Assembly: GCA_026182355.1 (NCBI GenBank)
Contig: JAPFBL010000003.1
Location: 1,858,501-1,922,500 of the forward strand
Length of the DNA stretch: 64,000 bases
DNA from: Hermatobates lingyangjiaoensis
Taxonomy: Eukaryota; Arthropoda; Insecta; Hemiptera; Hermatobatidae
Reading direction: 5' to 3'
In this document: one piece after another, positions 40,068-51,511 of the stretch
Numbering within the stretch: position 1 is the stretch's first letter
How the letters are laid out: every line of letters starts with the position of its first letter
The notes under the pieces: generated by a model
Told to the model about the DNA's origin: nothing
Seen by the model: the letters and a program-made list of their open reading frames with translations, nothing else
Databases searched by the model: none
Translations under genes and position numbers: made by a program

Positions 40068-40307
40068 TCACCTTGCCAATATTTTTTTGCAATTATCACA
40101 ATTTATATTTGTAAAAGAAGAATATGGAAAATTTGCTGCTCCTTCCACTCGTTCCAGCTCCAACTCAAACAAATTAAATTTAAACATTGTTTGCACTGGA
40201 ACTAAAATTTCTCTACTGACCTCAAAATCATGACTAGTTTGAAGAAAATGTTTAAAATTATCAATTATCAAGTCGGTAACAATCGATTTAATAGCTGATG
40301 AATGCAA
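40068..40307 (-). CDS. Unrecognised 79-codon open frame
   Basis: An ATG-started frame on the minus strand (MHSSAIKSIVTDLIIDNFKH and onward, with NLFELELERVEGAANFPYSS in its middle). It reads more like protein than most frames here, with mixed charge and few low-complexity stretches, and ends NINCDNCKKILAR. No domain is recognised. It might be an exon, a decayed transposon piece or chance. Confidence 0.2.
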   Translation of the reverse strand: MHSSAIKSIVTDLIIDNFKHFLQTSHDFEVSREILVPVQTMFKFNLFELELERVEGAANFPYSSFTNINCDNCKKILAR

Positions 40308-42003
40308 AATCCTCGTTCTACTAATTGAAAAAACCTGTTATTTACAAGGAAAAAATGCTATTATCGTGTAGTCAGTCTTACTTATTGTAAGTAAAACGTA
40401 TACATCATGTCTAAGTTCATATTCGGGTTTTTATCAGACATAATTGTTTTCGGTGGTCCGAAATGCTCCGATATTTTCATGGTAACGACTATTTGAGTTT
40501 GTATGAATGGAAGTCTGGGTATTTAGTTTGAAGTAAACACTCTTCCGATAGACACAGTAGTATGTACTTATTATTACTCTATCAGAGCACACTGAACATA
40601 TTGTACAGCTGACTGGAGAAAATACACTGCCAAACTACGAAACGTCTAATTAAAAGTTTGAAATCTTACCTAAACTAACAAAAGACTTCAATATAAGGGA
40701 GTAAATCAAGTTTTAGTTTATTTACCATATATGTAAGTATAGTAAGCATATTGCGCTTACTGTAAATAGAAATATTACGGCATGAAATTTCCTGGATTTT
40801 CCAGAAAAATATAAGAAGTATTTTTGAAGTTTCAACTCCTCATATTGAAACTTCATGAATTTTACTGAATATTTGGAAAACATCAAAATTAATCTTAAAA
40901 TATAAATCTGGAAAAAAAATTACAGGGATAGGTCTAATTCTGGCTGATAAGTTTGGTTCTCATTGGGAAAAAATTTTTGGAAAAATTGCTTAGAATAACA
41001 TAGTTTTTAAATGAGAAAGAGAACTATATTTTAGCGGGAATCAATATGGATTTACTCCTCAATGAAGCACTGTTGACGTTCTATCACGCTTAAATAACTT
41101 TGTTGAACTTCGCCAGTGTAAAAAACCTGAAATACTATTTATTTCACGGTGCCTTTTATTAAGGTCGGTGACCATCCATACATAACTAAAAATGACTGAC
41201 TATATAAACTTAAATCAGCTACTAATAATTAATTTTCCTAAAAGAGAAGCTTGTCATAGTATCGTCTCATTAAAGGTTCCCTGAACTGTTAGTCTGGTCT
41301 GTCATCAAGGGTTTTGTAATGAACCTGACTATTGAAAGAGATTATTTTAACCTCTATTAAACTTACTTATCGACATGAAAATCTGATAAGTAAGCTTTTG
41401 CTGATGACTTTGTATTGATTCCAAGCAAATTACTCAGACAGCAACTGTAAGAAAGGAGAAATAATGCTATAGAAAAAGTTGCTAAAATATAAGCTAGAAA
41501 CAACGTTTATAACAGTATACAATATCAAGAATATCTAAATGGAAACACTTTTGCTCCAATAATCAGGCGGAATATTAAAAGCCATCAAATTCAATGAAAT
41601 ATATTTCAATAAGTTAATAAATAAAGCACCAATTATATCTAGAAAAAACGACAAAATCCTATGACAGTGAAACTGAAAGTTATTGAAACTGTTGATAAAT
41701 ATAAAAAATTGGTCATTGTTAGAGATAGAATTACTTTTGAAACAAACCTATAGATTATTTGTGACAAGTAGCAATATCTTTGATACAAGTGATACGTGTT
41801 CGTTACTCAAATTGCACATCAAAGTACCGAACTCAGATAAGGAACAGTTCTTAGTCGCATCCTCTTCAAGATAATGATCACTACGTCCTCGACGTGATGA
41901 GAATAGTTCCGTGAGTAAACTCCCTATTATATGGGCTGCCAGTGGACGTTTCCAATCACTATAGAACGCAATGAACCTAACATAGTGATTAAATATTCAT
42001 CCA

Positions 42004-42270
42004 ATGAAGGTAATAAATGAGGGAGCTCTTCAATCACTGATCATGTATGGTGCATCAATGGTGAATAAAGCTGTGGGGGTTAAATATAACTGCAACGAAT
42101 TAAAGCTAATTCGGTGTTCAAAAGCATTTAGAATCCATATAGAGTACTGTAAAAAAGTTTATTATGATGCTTACTGCTTGCTTGCCGGTATTATACCAAT
42201 AATTGTAAAACTAGGGAGCCACACCAACTTTAATTTAATTAATAAAGAATTGCATACTGACATGAGCTGA
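42004..42270 (+). pseudogene. LINE RT C-terminal segment still open
   Basis: An 88-codon open stretch inside the LINE: KVINEGALQSLIMYGAS, then YNCNELKLIRCSKAF, then YYDAYCLLAGIIPI. This order is typical of the region after the RT palm in R1/Jockey elements. The frame continues a longer broken ORF and has no start of its own. Confidence 0.75.
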
Positions 42271-42313
42271 ATACTAATAATGTGGATGCTCCAATTATAT
42301 AAAATTACCATTC

Positions 42314-42321
42314 TTGTAAAG
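42314..42321. repeat. Left 8-bp target-site duplication of the hAT element
   Basis: TTGTAAAG, repeated exactly at 42854-42861. Eight base pairs is the standard hAT duplication length. Confidence 0.9.
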
Positions 42322-42853
42322 CAAGTGTGTCAAACTCATTTTGGTCTGGGGGCCAAATACAGCTTAGTTTGATCTCAAAGGAGCCGGGCCAGTAAGCTAA
42401 ATGCAAAATTACATAAAACTAACAATAAGTTCACCTTTTCTTTGTATTAGTCACTAATACTAATAATTAGTGCAAAAAAGATAAGTCAATTATAAAAATC
42501 TTTACTAAAATCCGACACTTTGTATCCACTTTCATCTTTTTTGAGACAGAGGATGTCCTCGCTGGCGAAGGTGCGAGGACAAAGGAAACGTGAATAATAC
42601 GCCAACAGACTCAGAACAGACGTTCAATACTATCACCTCCTTCTGTTAGTTTCGCCGAAGTGTTCCTTTCGCGTTCTCTGCAAGTACTAGAACACTCTGC
42701 CCCTAGCGGATAATATAAGAACCACAGGTTTTTAAGGAAATTAGAGTAAACTGATTCTTTTCTTTTAAAATAATGCAGATTTACCCCACGGGCTGGACCG
42801 ATACCACCAGGTGGGAAGGATCCGGCCTGCGGGCCTTATGTTTGACACCCTTG
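42322..42853. mobile_element. Non-autonomous hAT (Charlie-like) element
   Basis: A 532-bp element with terminal inverted repeats CAAGTGTGTCAAACTCAT (left) and, reading inward from the right, CAAGGGTGTCAAACATAAGG. Interior ends have the familiar composition of this family: GGGGGCCAAATACAGC on the left, GGATCCGGCCTGCGGGCC on the right. Flanked by the exact duplication TTGTAAAG. No transposase frame, so it needs a helper. It inserted into the LINE between the RT and RNase H segments and is therefore younger than it. Confidence 0.9.
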
Positions 42854-42861
42854 TTGTAAAG
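42854..42861. repeat. Right 8-bp target-site duplication of the hAT element
   Basis: TTGTAAAG, identical to 42314-42321. Confidence 0.9.
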
Positions 42862-43410
42862 CCTTACAAGTCTAGAATAGTGGTATCACTCACACTCTGC
42901 GGAAACTGATTATTCTTTTATAGCCTTTACTGATGGAAGTAAAAGGGAAGGGCAAGTAAAGTCTGCTTTTACTAATTTGGAGTCCTTAATTATAGCAATA
43001 TACAATATCAAGTAAGTTTAAATCAAAACACTTTTAGCCAAACAATTAGAGGAAGTAAGTCGTGATATTGAAGACCACCAAATAGATAATTCATAATGTG
43101 GAAAAAAATAAAAAAAAAATGTAATTCAAGCCAATAATTATATAAATTTGCAACTTCTAAAACAAGTAAAGTGTAAATGTTCTTTGTTAAATAAAAACTA
43201 ATATTAATATAATTGGTCTGGTGCTTGAGGTGACCAAGGCTGTGGTTGAGAATGAGCTGGCAGATAATGTTGCAAACCACAAGGCTATTCCCACTGTATA
43301 GACTTCATCTTATCTGAATACGGTACTGGGGACAGAAAGTTTGATGGATGAAAGAATCATCAATGGCTTGAATAAAGAATCTGTGGCCAGGTAATATTCG
43401 CTACAATCAA

Positions 43411-43878
43411 AGTTAAATAAAACATTATGAGTCAAGTTATCAGCTGAATATTCTTGACGGGTCATTGACAATTTAAGCAGTATTTATCGCAGTTTACCTT
43501 GATAGACTCAGCGGTTCGCCCTTGTGAATTATAAACATTTCAAAGTTCTGCATGTCCTCCTTTATGAGAAACCTCCTCCATGTATAACATTAATTACCAT
43601 TAATTTTATAGATTTGTAAATCCCGTATCATTTTAATTTTCCAGAAATTATAACAAAATATCATTAGTTAAAACTTACATACCAACTATAATAAACTTAT
43701 TATTTTCGTTACAATTTCTTAGAATATTTTACATGTTTATTTTATGCTAGCGTCTAATCATACTTCTTATTCTAAAACCTTAATTACATAATTGAACCTA
43801 TTTTAATTAAATAATTCTTAAAACAACTACCTTTTGGTATTTATACATATTTATTACAATCTTTTAATTTAATTCTAG
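43411..43878. other. AT-rich sequence upstream of the terminal exon, probable intron
   Basis: Ends in a pyrimidine-containing acceptor-like TTTTAATTTAATTCTAG. Nothing else seen. Confidence 0.5.
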
Positions 43879-44060
43879 ATTTAGCCCAAAAAACTGACAT
43901 CGCCCATGCTATTAATCCCAACAAGGGGATTGTTGGGGACACACCCATTGCATCCGAACAATCTATTTGGAACAGAAAGCTTTACGAGCAGGAAAGGAAT
44001 AAAAGTCACCATCGAAAGACAGCAGAGCAAAAAAAGTTTTCAAATGATCACCATAACTAG
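43879..44060 (+). CDS. Probable terminal coding exon of a cellular gene, function unknown
   Basis: After an acceptor-like TTTAATTCTAG (AG at 43877-43878), two bases complete a codon and 59 codons follow: LAQKTDIAHAINPNKG, IVGDTPIASEQSIWNRKLYE, then a basic C-terminus QERNKSHHRKTAEQKKFS ending NDHHN and TAG at 44058-44060. AATAAA lies at 44088-44093, 28 bp after the stop. GC content and residue balance differ clearly from the surrounding DNA, and there is no start codon, as expected of a last exon entered in phase 1. I do not recognise the family. The hydrophilic C-terminus suggests a soluble protein. Upstream exons are not identified; 31034-31129 is one possibility. Confidence 0.6.
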
Positions 44061-44087
44061 TATACTGATTATATTCATATAATAATC

Positions 44088-44093
44088 AATAAA
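44088..44093 (+). terminator. Poly(A) signal AATAAA
   Basis: Canonical hexamer 28 bp after the stop codon of the probable terminal exon, on the same strand. Alone it means little in AT-rich DNA; its position makes it plausible. Confidence 0.45.
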
Positions 44094-44804
44094 TAGAATA
44101 ACTATCATAAGATTGTGATAAATTAAGAGTAATCCAAATCTTTGTATATGCGATGTTAAAAACAACTTGTACACCCTCTCAAAATCTAAGAATAATAATA
44201 AGTAATAAGAATTTATAAATGTATATCCAAAACACTTGCAAAAAAAAGAAGAGATTAGGTAGAGAGGTCGTCAACTCGCTGGGCAGATTAATTACCTAGT
44301 AGAGTAAGGTGAAGGGAGAGGGAGTAAAGAAGAAGAGAAGAGAGGAAGAGCAAAAAAGAAAATGTCATCCTAAAGCTTGCAATAAAAACAAAACTCAATT
44401 ACTTTTCATGCTTGTCAAATTTGACAATTTAAAGTAAGACATAAAATGTGCATAACAATATTATACAATGTGAGCATAATTTCTTTGTCTGATTCTATAG
44501 TCATATGATGGGTTTTATGTAGAAGCAAAGTAATCTTACATTAACATTTATCAATTTAAAGCCTGTAGTTACTTATTTAATATAACATATGCATTTAATA
44601 TTATTTTTATGCTATTTTATCCCATTTTCAATTATTTCGACAAGTATTTTATAATGTAGTGTCTAATACAGAATAGCTCATTGGATCGTTATTTTTTACT
44701 GATTTGATGGTATATTTTGCATTTCCTAGATATGGTGCTGCACTAAGCTGCTCCCGAAATTGACTATTTTCAGTGATACATAGTCTTACAACATTGATTG
44801 AACT
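44094..44804. other. AT-rich sequence with a purine-rich patch
   Basis: A G/A-rich stretch lies at 44250-44360 (GGGAGAGGGAGTAAAGAAG). No gene seen. Confidence 0.5.
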
Positions 44805-44870
44805 CCTTCATAGGAGTTCTGATGAGCTCTTTCAAATGTTGACTGAAACCCTTTTAATAAAGTGAATAAA
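44805..44870 (+). mobile_element. Possible PLE terminus remnant
   Basis: GAGTTCTGATGAGCTC, then CAAATGTTGACTG, resembles PLE ends elsewhere in the window (CUGAUGA box, then an AAAUGUU segment), but the GAAA position reads CAAA. Weak. Confidence 0.3.
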
Positions 44871-46108
44871 GAGAAACAAGCTTTTGCGCTCAACAACTTG
44901 CTTGATTTTTATTAAACCGTGCTGGAATTGAAGAACAAAGTGTACTGCGTCCACAGATTCGAACGATTACTGCTGTAATTACACCATAAGAGCAGACACA
45001 TTTTATCACATAAGATGTGAAATTGTATAGCGTTTAGATCATCCACTAGAAAAAAAAACATTTAATGTCAAACTTCAAAAATCGTGTGTACATGGTCTTA
45101 AAACTTTTAAATATGTACTAGTATGAAACACATATTTACATCAATCATAATGATGAAAAACACCAACATCCATTATTATTACATGTTAAGGTTTGTCTGA
45201 ATAAAGATTAACCAGTGTTCAGGAAAAGTTAGTGTTCGCCTTGTATTGGTAAATTAATACCGAGTATATTTAAACCTAGTAGAAGTTTACCTTAGTGAGA
45301 AACAAACCAATTTATATGTATTGGTATGTTTTACAAGATCTCTTAATGAACTAAAGTTCAATCCAACAAGAATATTAGTAGATTACATCTTCTAATTCTT
45401 TATAAAAATTATTTTTTGGTTGTAAAAAAAAACTTTAAAAATGATCCCTCAACGTTTTTTTTATTGATTTTAGTTGCAATAAACAATCTTTACATACTAA
45501 TAAACTAAACTTTAATAACAAGGCAAGTCTGCAAGTTAAATAAAGTCATAAAACGAATAGTGTGATAAAATAATATGTATTACCGTAACATTTAAAGAAA
45601 ATTACGATTGTCCTAGTTTATTGGCTTTACTCTTATTAACCTTACGTCGAAATCAAACAAAAAACCTAAAGCACTAAATTAAAAAACAAACGTTAGAGTT
45701 AATTAAGTTTAAAGTAATTAAAACTTTTTATAACTTCTTTCGAGCTATTGTGATTAACTCATCAGAATAGAATTACTTTTGAGAGCCTGTAAACAACAGT
45801 CAGATTTTTACTTCCAAAATATAACATTCCAAAGGGCTACAAATATTCCAGAATTAATAACTAAAAGTACTAAATTTTTTTTTTATATTTTCAACGATAA
45901 CTACCTAACAGTACTTTTACATAACTTATCAACCGCTTTCATATGAATTGTTAGAATTATGAAACTACGAGCAGTTTTCTCGCTTTGAAAACATGTTTTT
46001 ATGTCTTTAACAGCCACCTCAAGTAAGGAACATTATCAGCAGAACAATAACAATAATAACATTAACACCATATTGATATGTATCTTTTCGACCACTGATT
46101 TCTAAAGT
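44871..46108. other. AT-rich sequence, nothing recognised
   Basis: No supported feature. Confidence 0.6.
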
Positions 46109-46412
46109 CAAAGATTGGTTTCTTGAGGATTTTTTCTCTAAATAAATTACACTTCTGTTTATAACCCAACATTTCGCTAAAAATTGTTTTGCACTTTCAA
46201 GTCTTGTTTTTGAGGAAGAAACTACTTACGAAGAAACTATGTTTTATCTATCGATACGAAGATAAGATGCTGGTGGATAGAGGCGTCGACAGTAAATAGT
46301 TTCTTCCTCAAAAACAAGACTTGAAAATGGCAAACAATTTTTAGCAAAATGTCGGGTTATAAACAGAAGTGTAATTTCTTTAGACCAAAAATCCTCAGGA
46401 AACCAATCTTTG
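46109..46412. mobile_element. Large foldback with 115-bp arms, PLE-like
   Basis: Arms 46109-46223 and 46298-46412 are reverse complements (about 90 percent) around a 74-bp spacer. Each arm contains ACAAGACTTGAAA and, further out, a GCGAAATGTTGGG or GCAAAATGTCGGG segment that resembles the GAAA...GUU end of other PLE termini, and GGTTATAAACAGAAGTG. No (TA)n flank. Same fold architecture as 21543 and 25775 but a different sequence family. Confidence 0.55.
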
Positions 46413-46539
46413 AACATTTAACAACATATATATTAAAATAATTCTTATTTATTTAACTTAATGGATTTTAATTATTTATTTACTCAGAAGTCATAAAAAG
46501 TTAAATCACTAATTTTTGGAACGATTAAACTTGTGTATT

Positions 46540-46585
46540 AGGTATGGTGACTGGTTTCGGGTATCCTCCATCCTCAAGAGCAACT
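46540..46585 (-). mobile_element. Possible PLE terminus remnant
   Basis: Minus strand: CTTGAGGATGGAGGATACCC, then GAAACCAGTCACC. This follows the PLE-end pattern (GA-rich box, GG/CC stem, GAAAC, then GUC). The box has an inserted base. The open frames at 46516-46741 overlapping it are not convincing genes. Confidence 0.35.
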
Positions 46586-47206
46586 TATTCAAATGGCTTG
46601 TGTATTTTGTTACTTATTTACAACATTCATTCGGTTTTATTAATTGGATTTTATTTCTGTTTTCTATATTCTGTAGTCATCTTCAGTTTCAGATTCGTCA
46701 TGTCAACTTGTCAAACAAATTACATCATTAATAACTTGTAATAATAAAAATGGAAGGACGATGTAACAGACTTCAGCAGTTCATGGCATATTAAAAGGGT
46801 TTATTCCATTAAAATTTGAAGTTTGAATATCAATACTGAATATAAGAGAGGCAATAAATCAACCCTCGAGATTTCCTTTAATAACTTAACTTATTCAGTA
46901 CTTGAATTGAATTTGAAACCAATTAAACAGCACTAAATATGATAATCAGGTTATTAAAAAATAATTTTATTTTTCTTCAATATGATTTTAAATGCTTTTA
47001 CAATATACACTTCTAAATTTGTCTAAGAAATCACTTAAAGAATATTTATAACGAATACAAACTAAAAAAAACTGCTTCCTCATTTTGACCTCAACTTCCA
47101 AAAAAAAATGTTAATTGCCTAATTAGGTTGTAAAAGTTTAAATTTATTCAAAAGCGTAAAAATATAAATTTTCATAGTGACTTCAGTTTAATGACGTCAC
47201 AAAAAA
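46586..47206. other. AT-rich sequence, nothing recognised
   Basis: No supported feature. Confidence 0.6.
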
Positions 47207-47398
47207 ATGTTGTTTTTCAAATGGGTAAGTTATTTTAAGAAGCACTGCGACCCGATAGGAATAGATAGAGACGAAAAAGACGTTAGGAAGAAAAATTACA
47301 AGCTTGACGTGTCACAAGCTAATATCACTCTATGTATTGATCGCATTGAATATACAGAGAGGAATAGAAAAAATAATCAAAATGAGAAAGAGTATTAA
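47207..47398 (+). CDS. Unrecognised 63-codon open frame
   Basis: Encodes a hydrophilic peptide (HCDPIGIDRDEKDVRKKNYK, then LDVSQANITLCIDRIEYTER) ending in an Asn/Lys-rich tail. The charged composition is protein-like. No motif is recognised and no partner exon seen. A weak candidate for a real exon or decayed element. Confidence 0.2.
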   Translation: MLFFKWVSYFKKHCDPIGIDRDEKDVRKKNYKLDVSQANITLCIDRIEYTERNRKNNQNEKEY

Positions 47399-47443
47399 TC
47401 CAAAACAAAACTAAGAAACTCTGTTGTATTGCTAATATGAAAC

Positions 47444-47674
47444 TCACAGGATATTGTCAATCTTCCTTAAAAATAATCTGAATATTGAAAAAATTGATAG
47501 AATCCAGTCAAATACTGAATCATATTTGATCAAGTCATGAGCAGTAGTTTGATTAATTTTCAAAGCGGCTTTTCTCCTAGTGACAGACTGGGAAACGTCA
47601 AAGGTCCTCAAAGCTAACGAAGCTACTATCTCCTCTCTACCTAAACCGAGCAACTTTTCTTTTATTTTTAACAT
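47444..47674 (-). CDS. Unrecognised 76-codon open frame
   Basis: ATG-started on the minus strand, 45 bp from the previous frame and facing it. LLGLGREEIVASLALRTFDV and NQTTAHDLIKYDSVFDWILS read like protein, and a hydrophobic C-terminal helix follows. No family recognised. The two facing frames could be parts of one decayed element. Confidence 0.22.
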   Translation of the reverse strand: MLKIKEKLLGLGREEIVASLALRTFDVSQSVTRRKAALKINQTTAHDLIKYDSVFDWILSIFSIFRLFLRKIDNIL

Positions 47675-48337
47675 TCTTCCAATGCTACAGTATTCGTTAC
47701 ATTATACCTATTTTTCACCTGTTCCCGCACTAGTTATTTTTTAATTACTGGTAGAATAATCAACACGCCTTGAATATTTACTATAACTTGTATGATACCG
47801 TATGCGCGCATTATATCAGGCATGAATCGTTTATTATGCACACAGTGGTATAACTAACTAGCAGACATGCCCATCTTTGACGGATATTTTACAAAAAATC
47901 ATAGATGATACGAGGTATTCAAAATATTATTAGAAAAATTATAGAATAGAAAAAAATATATTTATTAGCACAGTGTTAAGTGGCTCTGTATACGCCACTC
48001 ACGGAGTCAAAAAATTCAATTGGATAATGAACTCCTTCTTCATTACTTATCATTCTGTTTACTGATTTGTAAGTTACTTCCTCAGCTTGATAAAATGCGA
48101 GAACTTTATCGATTTTTCCTGCCTACTCACTTGTAGGGGTGAGAATTGTTCGTTCACAAAGTCAGTTATTCTGAATAGATCATAGATCTTGAACATTGGG
48201 AAACACCTTGTCAATTATCTCTTGCTAGTCAATTATTCATCATATGCAAATGAAACTGAAATGAACTAACAATACCCACTTACTAAACATGTATATTTTC
48301 AAAATAAGCATGTCTGTGAAGTTTGCTAAAGACAGCT
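47675..48337. other. AT-rich sequence, nothing recognised
   Basis: No supported feature. Confidence 0.6.
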
Positions 48338-48629
48338 AAAAGTCCATAACTTCTGTTCTACGTAGAATTTTCAATCCATTAAAAGTTTAGATTTTAAGAT
48401 AGACATACACAAACCTGCTTTCAAAGTTTCAGATTTTTATGCCTTATGGTGGCTGAGTTTACTTTTGATAACATTTTGTCCTTAAAAGTCCATAACTTTG
48501 CTTCTACGTTGAATTTCCAATCCACTTAATGCTTAGATTTTAATTTGGACATACACAAATTTACTGTCAAAGTTTTAGCTCACTATGTCCCATGGTGGCT
48601 GAGTTTACTTGTGACAAAATTTTGCGGAC
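48338..48629. repeat. 146-bp tandem duplication
   Basis: Two copies start at 48338 and 48484 with AAAAGTCCATAACTT. Both contain GACATACACAAA and TGGTGGCTGAGTTTACTT. They differ at roughly one base in six, so the duplication is old. A GACAAATCGACAGACAGAAA stretch follows the second copy. Confidence 0.85.
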
Positions 48630-51094
48630 AAATCGACAGACAGAAATTTTTCTGTTTGTCAAACCAAATACATTTGGTTTCTCTAATGTATGAAAGGTAA
48701 AGATAACTTGAAATGAGTCAGTTCTAAGCAATGTATAGACAAAACCTTTATTTTATTTATATAGACATGCTTCGTGATCCTATAACCTCATCATGCTTAA
48801 GATTGACTGCGTGTCGCACTTTCTATTAACTGAAAGGGTGACTCATACTCCTCTACGGGAATAGTTACTGCTTGATCGCAGCTTGACTATCTTAAGCAAA
48901 ACCACTGTAATGATTGATTGACAATTCATTGAAAAAACGTATGATTGATAGTCTATTCATCAACTGAATGACTAATATATAAATATAACAAAATGAAGTA
49001 CCCATCTGCACGTTTGTAATTGTGCCTGTTCACCAAATGACATCCCTAATTTGATTTACAGCTTTCATTTGTTGCACATTCTTGGTGAAGATTCGGTGTA
49101 AACTAATCCTGAAAATTCAGTTTATATATAATTAATAATATGCTAATACATTAGAAGTGACTTACTGTGTTTTTTGAAACCACACTAACAAGCTCTACTC
49201 CCTAAGTGTATCATTAGACCTAATATTATACCGTTAAAAAGTCCTAAAAACTTCTATGTGGAAGTCTTTTGATTGTGTCTACGTGTAAATCTCTAATTGT
49301 TATAGAAGTTAAATAGTATAAAGAATGATAGCAACATATTTATAATAAAATATTTAAAAAGAAATGATATTAAAGAAAATTTGAAAATACATAATCGATT
49401 AAAACTTGCACTCTCTACAACTTTTACGCGTAATTTATTTCCTGTGAATCATCTAGGTTACCAAAGACTTGAAAAATTGCAAATATGTAAAAATACCGCC
49501 TGCTATTTCGTTTCATTTTAACATTCTCTTGTCAGAGATGAGGTATTTGTACCAGGCATTTACATTACTTTTTGTTTCTTTAAGATCAGATGTTTTTTTC
49601 CTTTTGAGATATTCAATTGACATTGCAAACTGCATTTTTAGTTATAGCAATTGTTTCCAGCACTCACAATTCTAGGCTTCCACCTTAAGTATTTTTCTAG
49701 GGGCGAATAATTTGAATCATTTGTTATTTGGTACCAATTTTAGCTATCAACATTACCGGATTAGGCGTATAACAGTAAATTCGTAAATTGCATTTGATTT
49801 ATTATTATAAACTGAATTCGTTTTTATTTCATGATTAAACTTTAATCAATTTCGATTCAGATTTTCTAAAATATAAATAATTAAGTACATATGATGATAT
49901 TTAAAAAAAAAAACTTTAATTATTATTTTTCACCCAGATTAAGCTGGTTATTTGATAATTCATCATATTGACAAACGAACACTTCAGCAACACTGTCCAG
50001 CACACTATCAATTCTTGCACTCCAAATATGTGCTACAAGACTTCGGCTTTAAAAAACTCAAATTGATCGAAACTATACTGATAATGTGACTCTTAAGTAG
50101 GATACGATGGTTTGAAGGTAAATGGAATTGGTCTTGTGATGTCCTATTGACATTAAAACCTTAGCCACAAAGCAAGTTATAATGACTATATCTTGCATGA
50201 ATGATCATAAAGCACTTGATGAGCTAAGGCCGAGCTTCATTAAGTATTAAACATATGTTCAGCTAGAGAGTCGTTTGCTTAATAAATTAGTTCCAAAACC
50301 ACTTGATGCCGAAATGTAAAAAAGTTATGACTACTCAGAAATGCAATTGTCTGAGCCTAGGCCTGGGTTAATGGCAGTAACTCTATGACGCCAACTGCAT
50401 AACAAGTGCCAACTCTGCTCTCACAACCTCTTAGTCGCAAACCTTACCTTTCATTGCATTATTAAAAAAGTAAACAGAAGTAAGTGCATAAAGCCCTCAC
50501 TTCCACTTTTTATTGCACCAAACCCTTGCTCAGTCCACTCTATTCTCAAATAACTCAAACCAAATTCATTTTTCTTATTTCCTCTTTTGTAAAAACAAAA
50601 TTTCTTCTATCTTAAATTAACATTGAGAATAAAACCTGTTCTGAATAATCATTTTTTTTAAATTCAAGTCACAGATTTTTACAAAATAAGTTATTTTGTT
50701 CGAAAAACATGCCTACATAATAAGTTATTGAAAAAAGATTTTTTTTTTCCAACGTAGTACAATCAGTTATTATATGATATTTACTCTTTGTAGGGTAAAA
50801 TTTTACGATTAATTTTTAAAAAAAAATTATATTAAATTGTACGATTAAATTTTTATATGTGGACACCCTTTCATTAGCTTTTTGCCATAGAAAAAGATTT
50901 TTTATTTGCTTTTTAAAGATTACAACATTTATTATAATAATACTTTCTAAACAATAGAAAGTTTTTGTGGCTGATATTTTGTATTGCAGAGGAGAAATAG
51001 TTTTAATAACCGTTCTTTCAGATAAATCTAACTATTAAAAAAATGACAATATTAGATTCCCAATTGAATTCAAAACTTTATAATATTTAGAAAG
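48630..51094. other. AT-rich sequence, nothing supported
   Basis: A slightly GC-richer, possibly transposon-derived stretch at 49980-50460 has only broken frames. The 68-codon frame at 49469-49675 is hydrophobic and unremarkable. Confidence 0.5.
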
Positions 51095-51350
51095 AGACTC
51101 TTGTTGAGTACATGGACGGGTCAGAAATCTTTAATACAACTCGTAAAAATAATTGAACTACATAATGATAGCTGGAGATAGGAAAATAGAGAAAAATGAG
51201 GAAGGATATAGACATAATTAAACTAATAAAATCATTAAATTGATGATCCATGAGTTCACTCAAACTTTAGCAGAGTTTAATATGCATATAGCGACGTTAA
51301 AATAAAACCAGAACTCAAAGGACTGTCAAAAAGTAAGATATTAAGTTTAC
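51095..51350 (+). pseudogene. LINE RNase H fragment, decayed
   Basis: LVEYMDGSEIFNT (about 51101-51140) matches the YTDGSK start of LINE RNase H, and about 100 bp later a broken AE.YA-like stretch follows. Stops in all frames. Probably the same R1/Jockey-type family as 40900-43410. Confidence 0.45.
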
Positions 51351-51500
51351 TTGTAATAAGTTTGAGTGTGATTACACCAGATTTTTCATTACTATTTTAT
51401 AATTTGTTTCTTGAAAAACGCAATTATATGATAAATATTTAGTTATGATAAAACTGACATACAAATTTTCAGTAAATAATTTTCTAATCATTTTTATTCT

Positions 51501-51511
51501 ATAATTATGAT
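51501..51511. repeat. Left target-site duplication of the SINE
   Basis: ATAATTATGAT, repeated exactly at 51836-51846. Confidence 0.85.

Larger units (their letters stand above)
40900..43410 (+). mobile_element. Decayed R1/Jockey-type LINE, interrupted by a hAT element
   Basis: Scattered, ordered LINE motifs on the plus strand: an RT stretch GSHWEKIFGKIA (about 40965), QYGFTPQ then STVDVLSRLNNF (about 41046-41105), the catalytic AFADDFVLI-like box at about 41393-41420, EYLNGNTFAPIIRR (about 41530), VINEGALQSLIMYGAS (42007 onward) and YYDAYCLLAGIIPI (about 42160-42200). An RNase H start, AFTDGSKREGQVKSAF, follows at about 42921-42970, and NELADNVANHKAIPTV at about 43245-43290. Many stops and indels; dead. 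The 42322-42853 insertion lies between the RT and RNase H parts. Confidence 0.85.
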
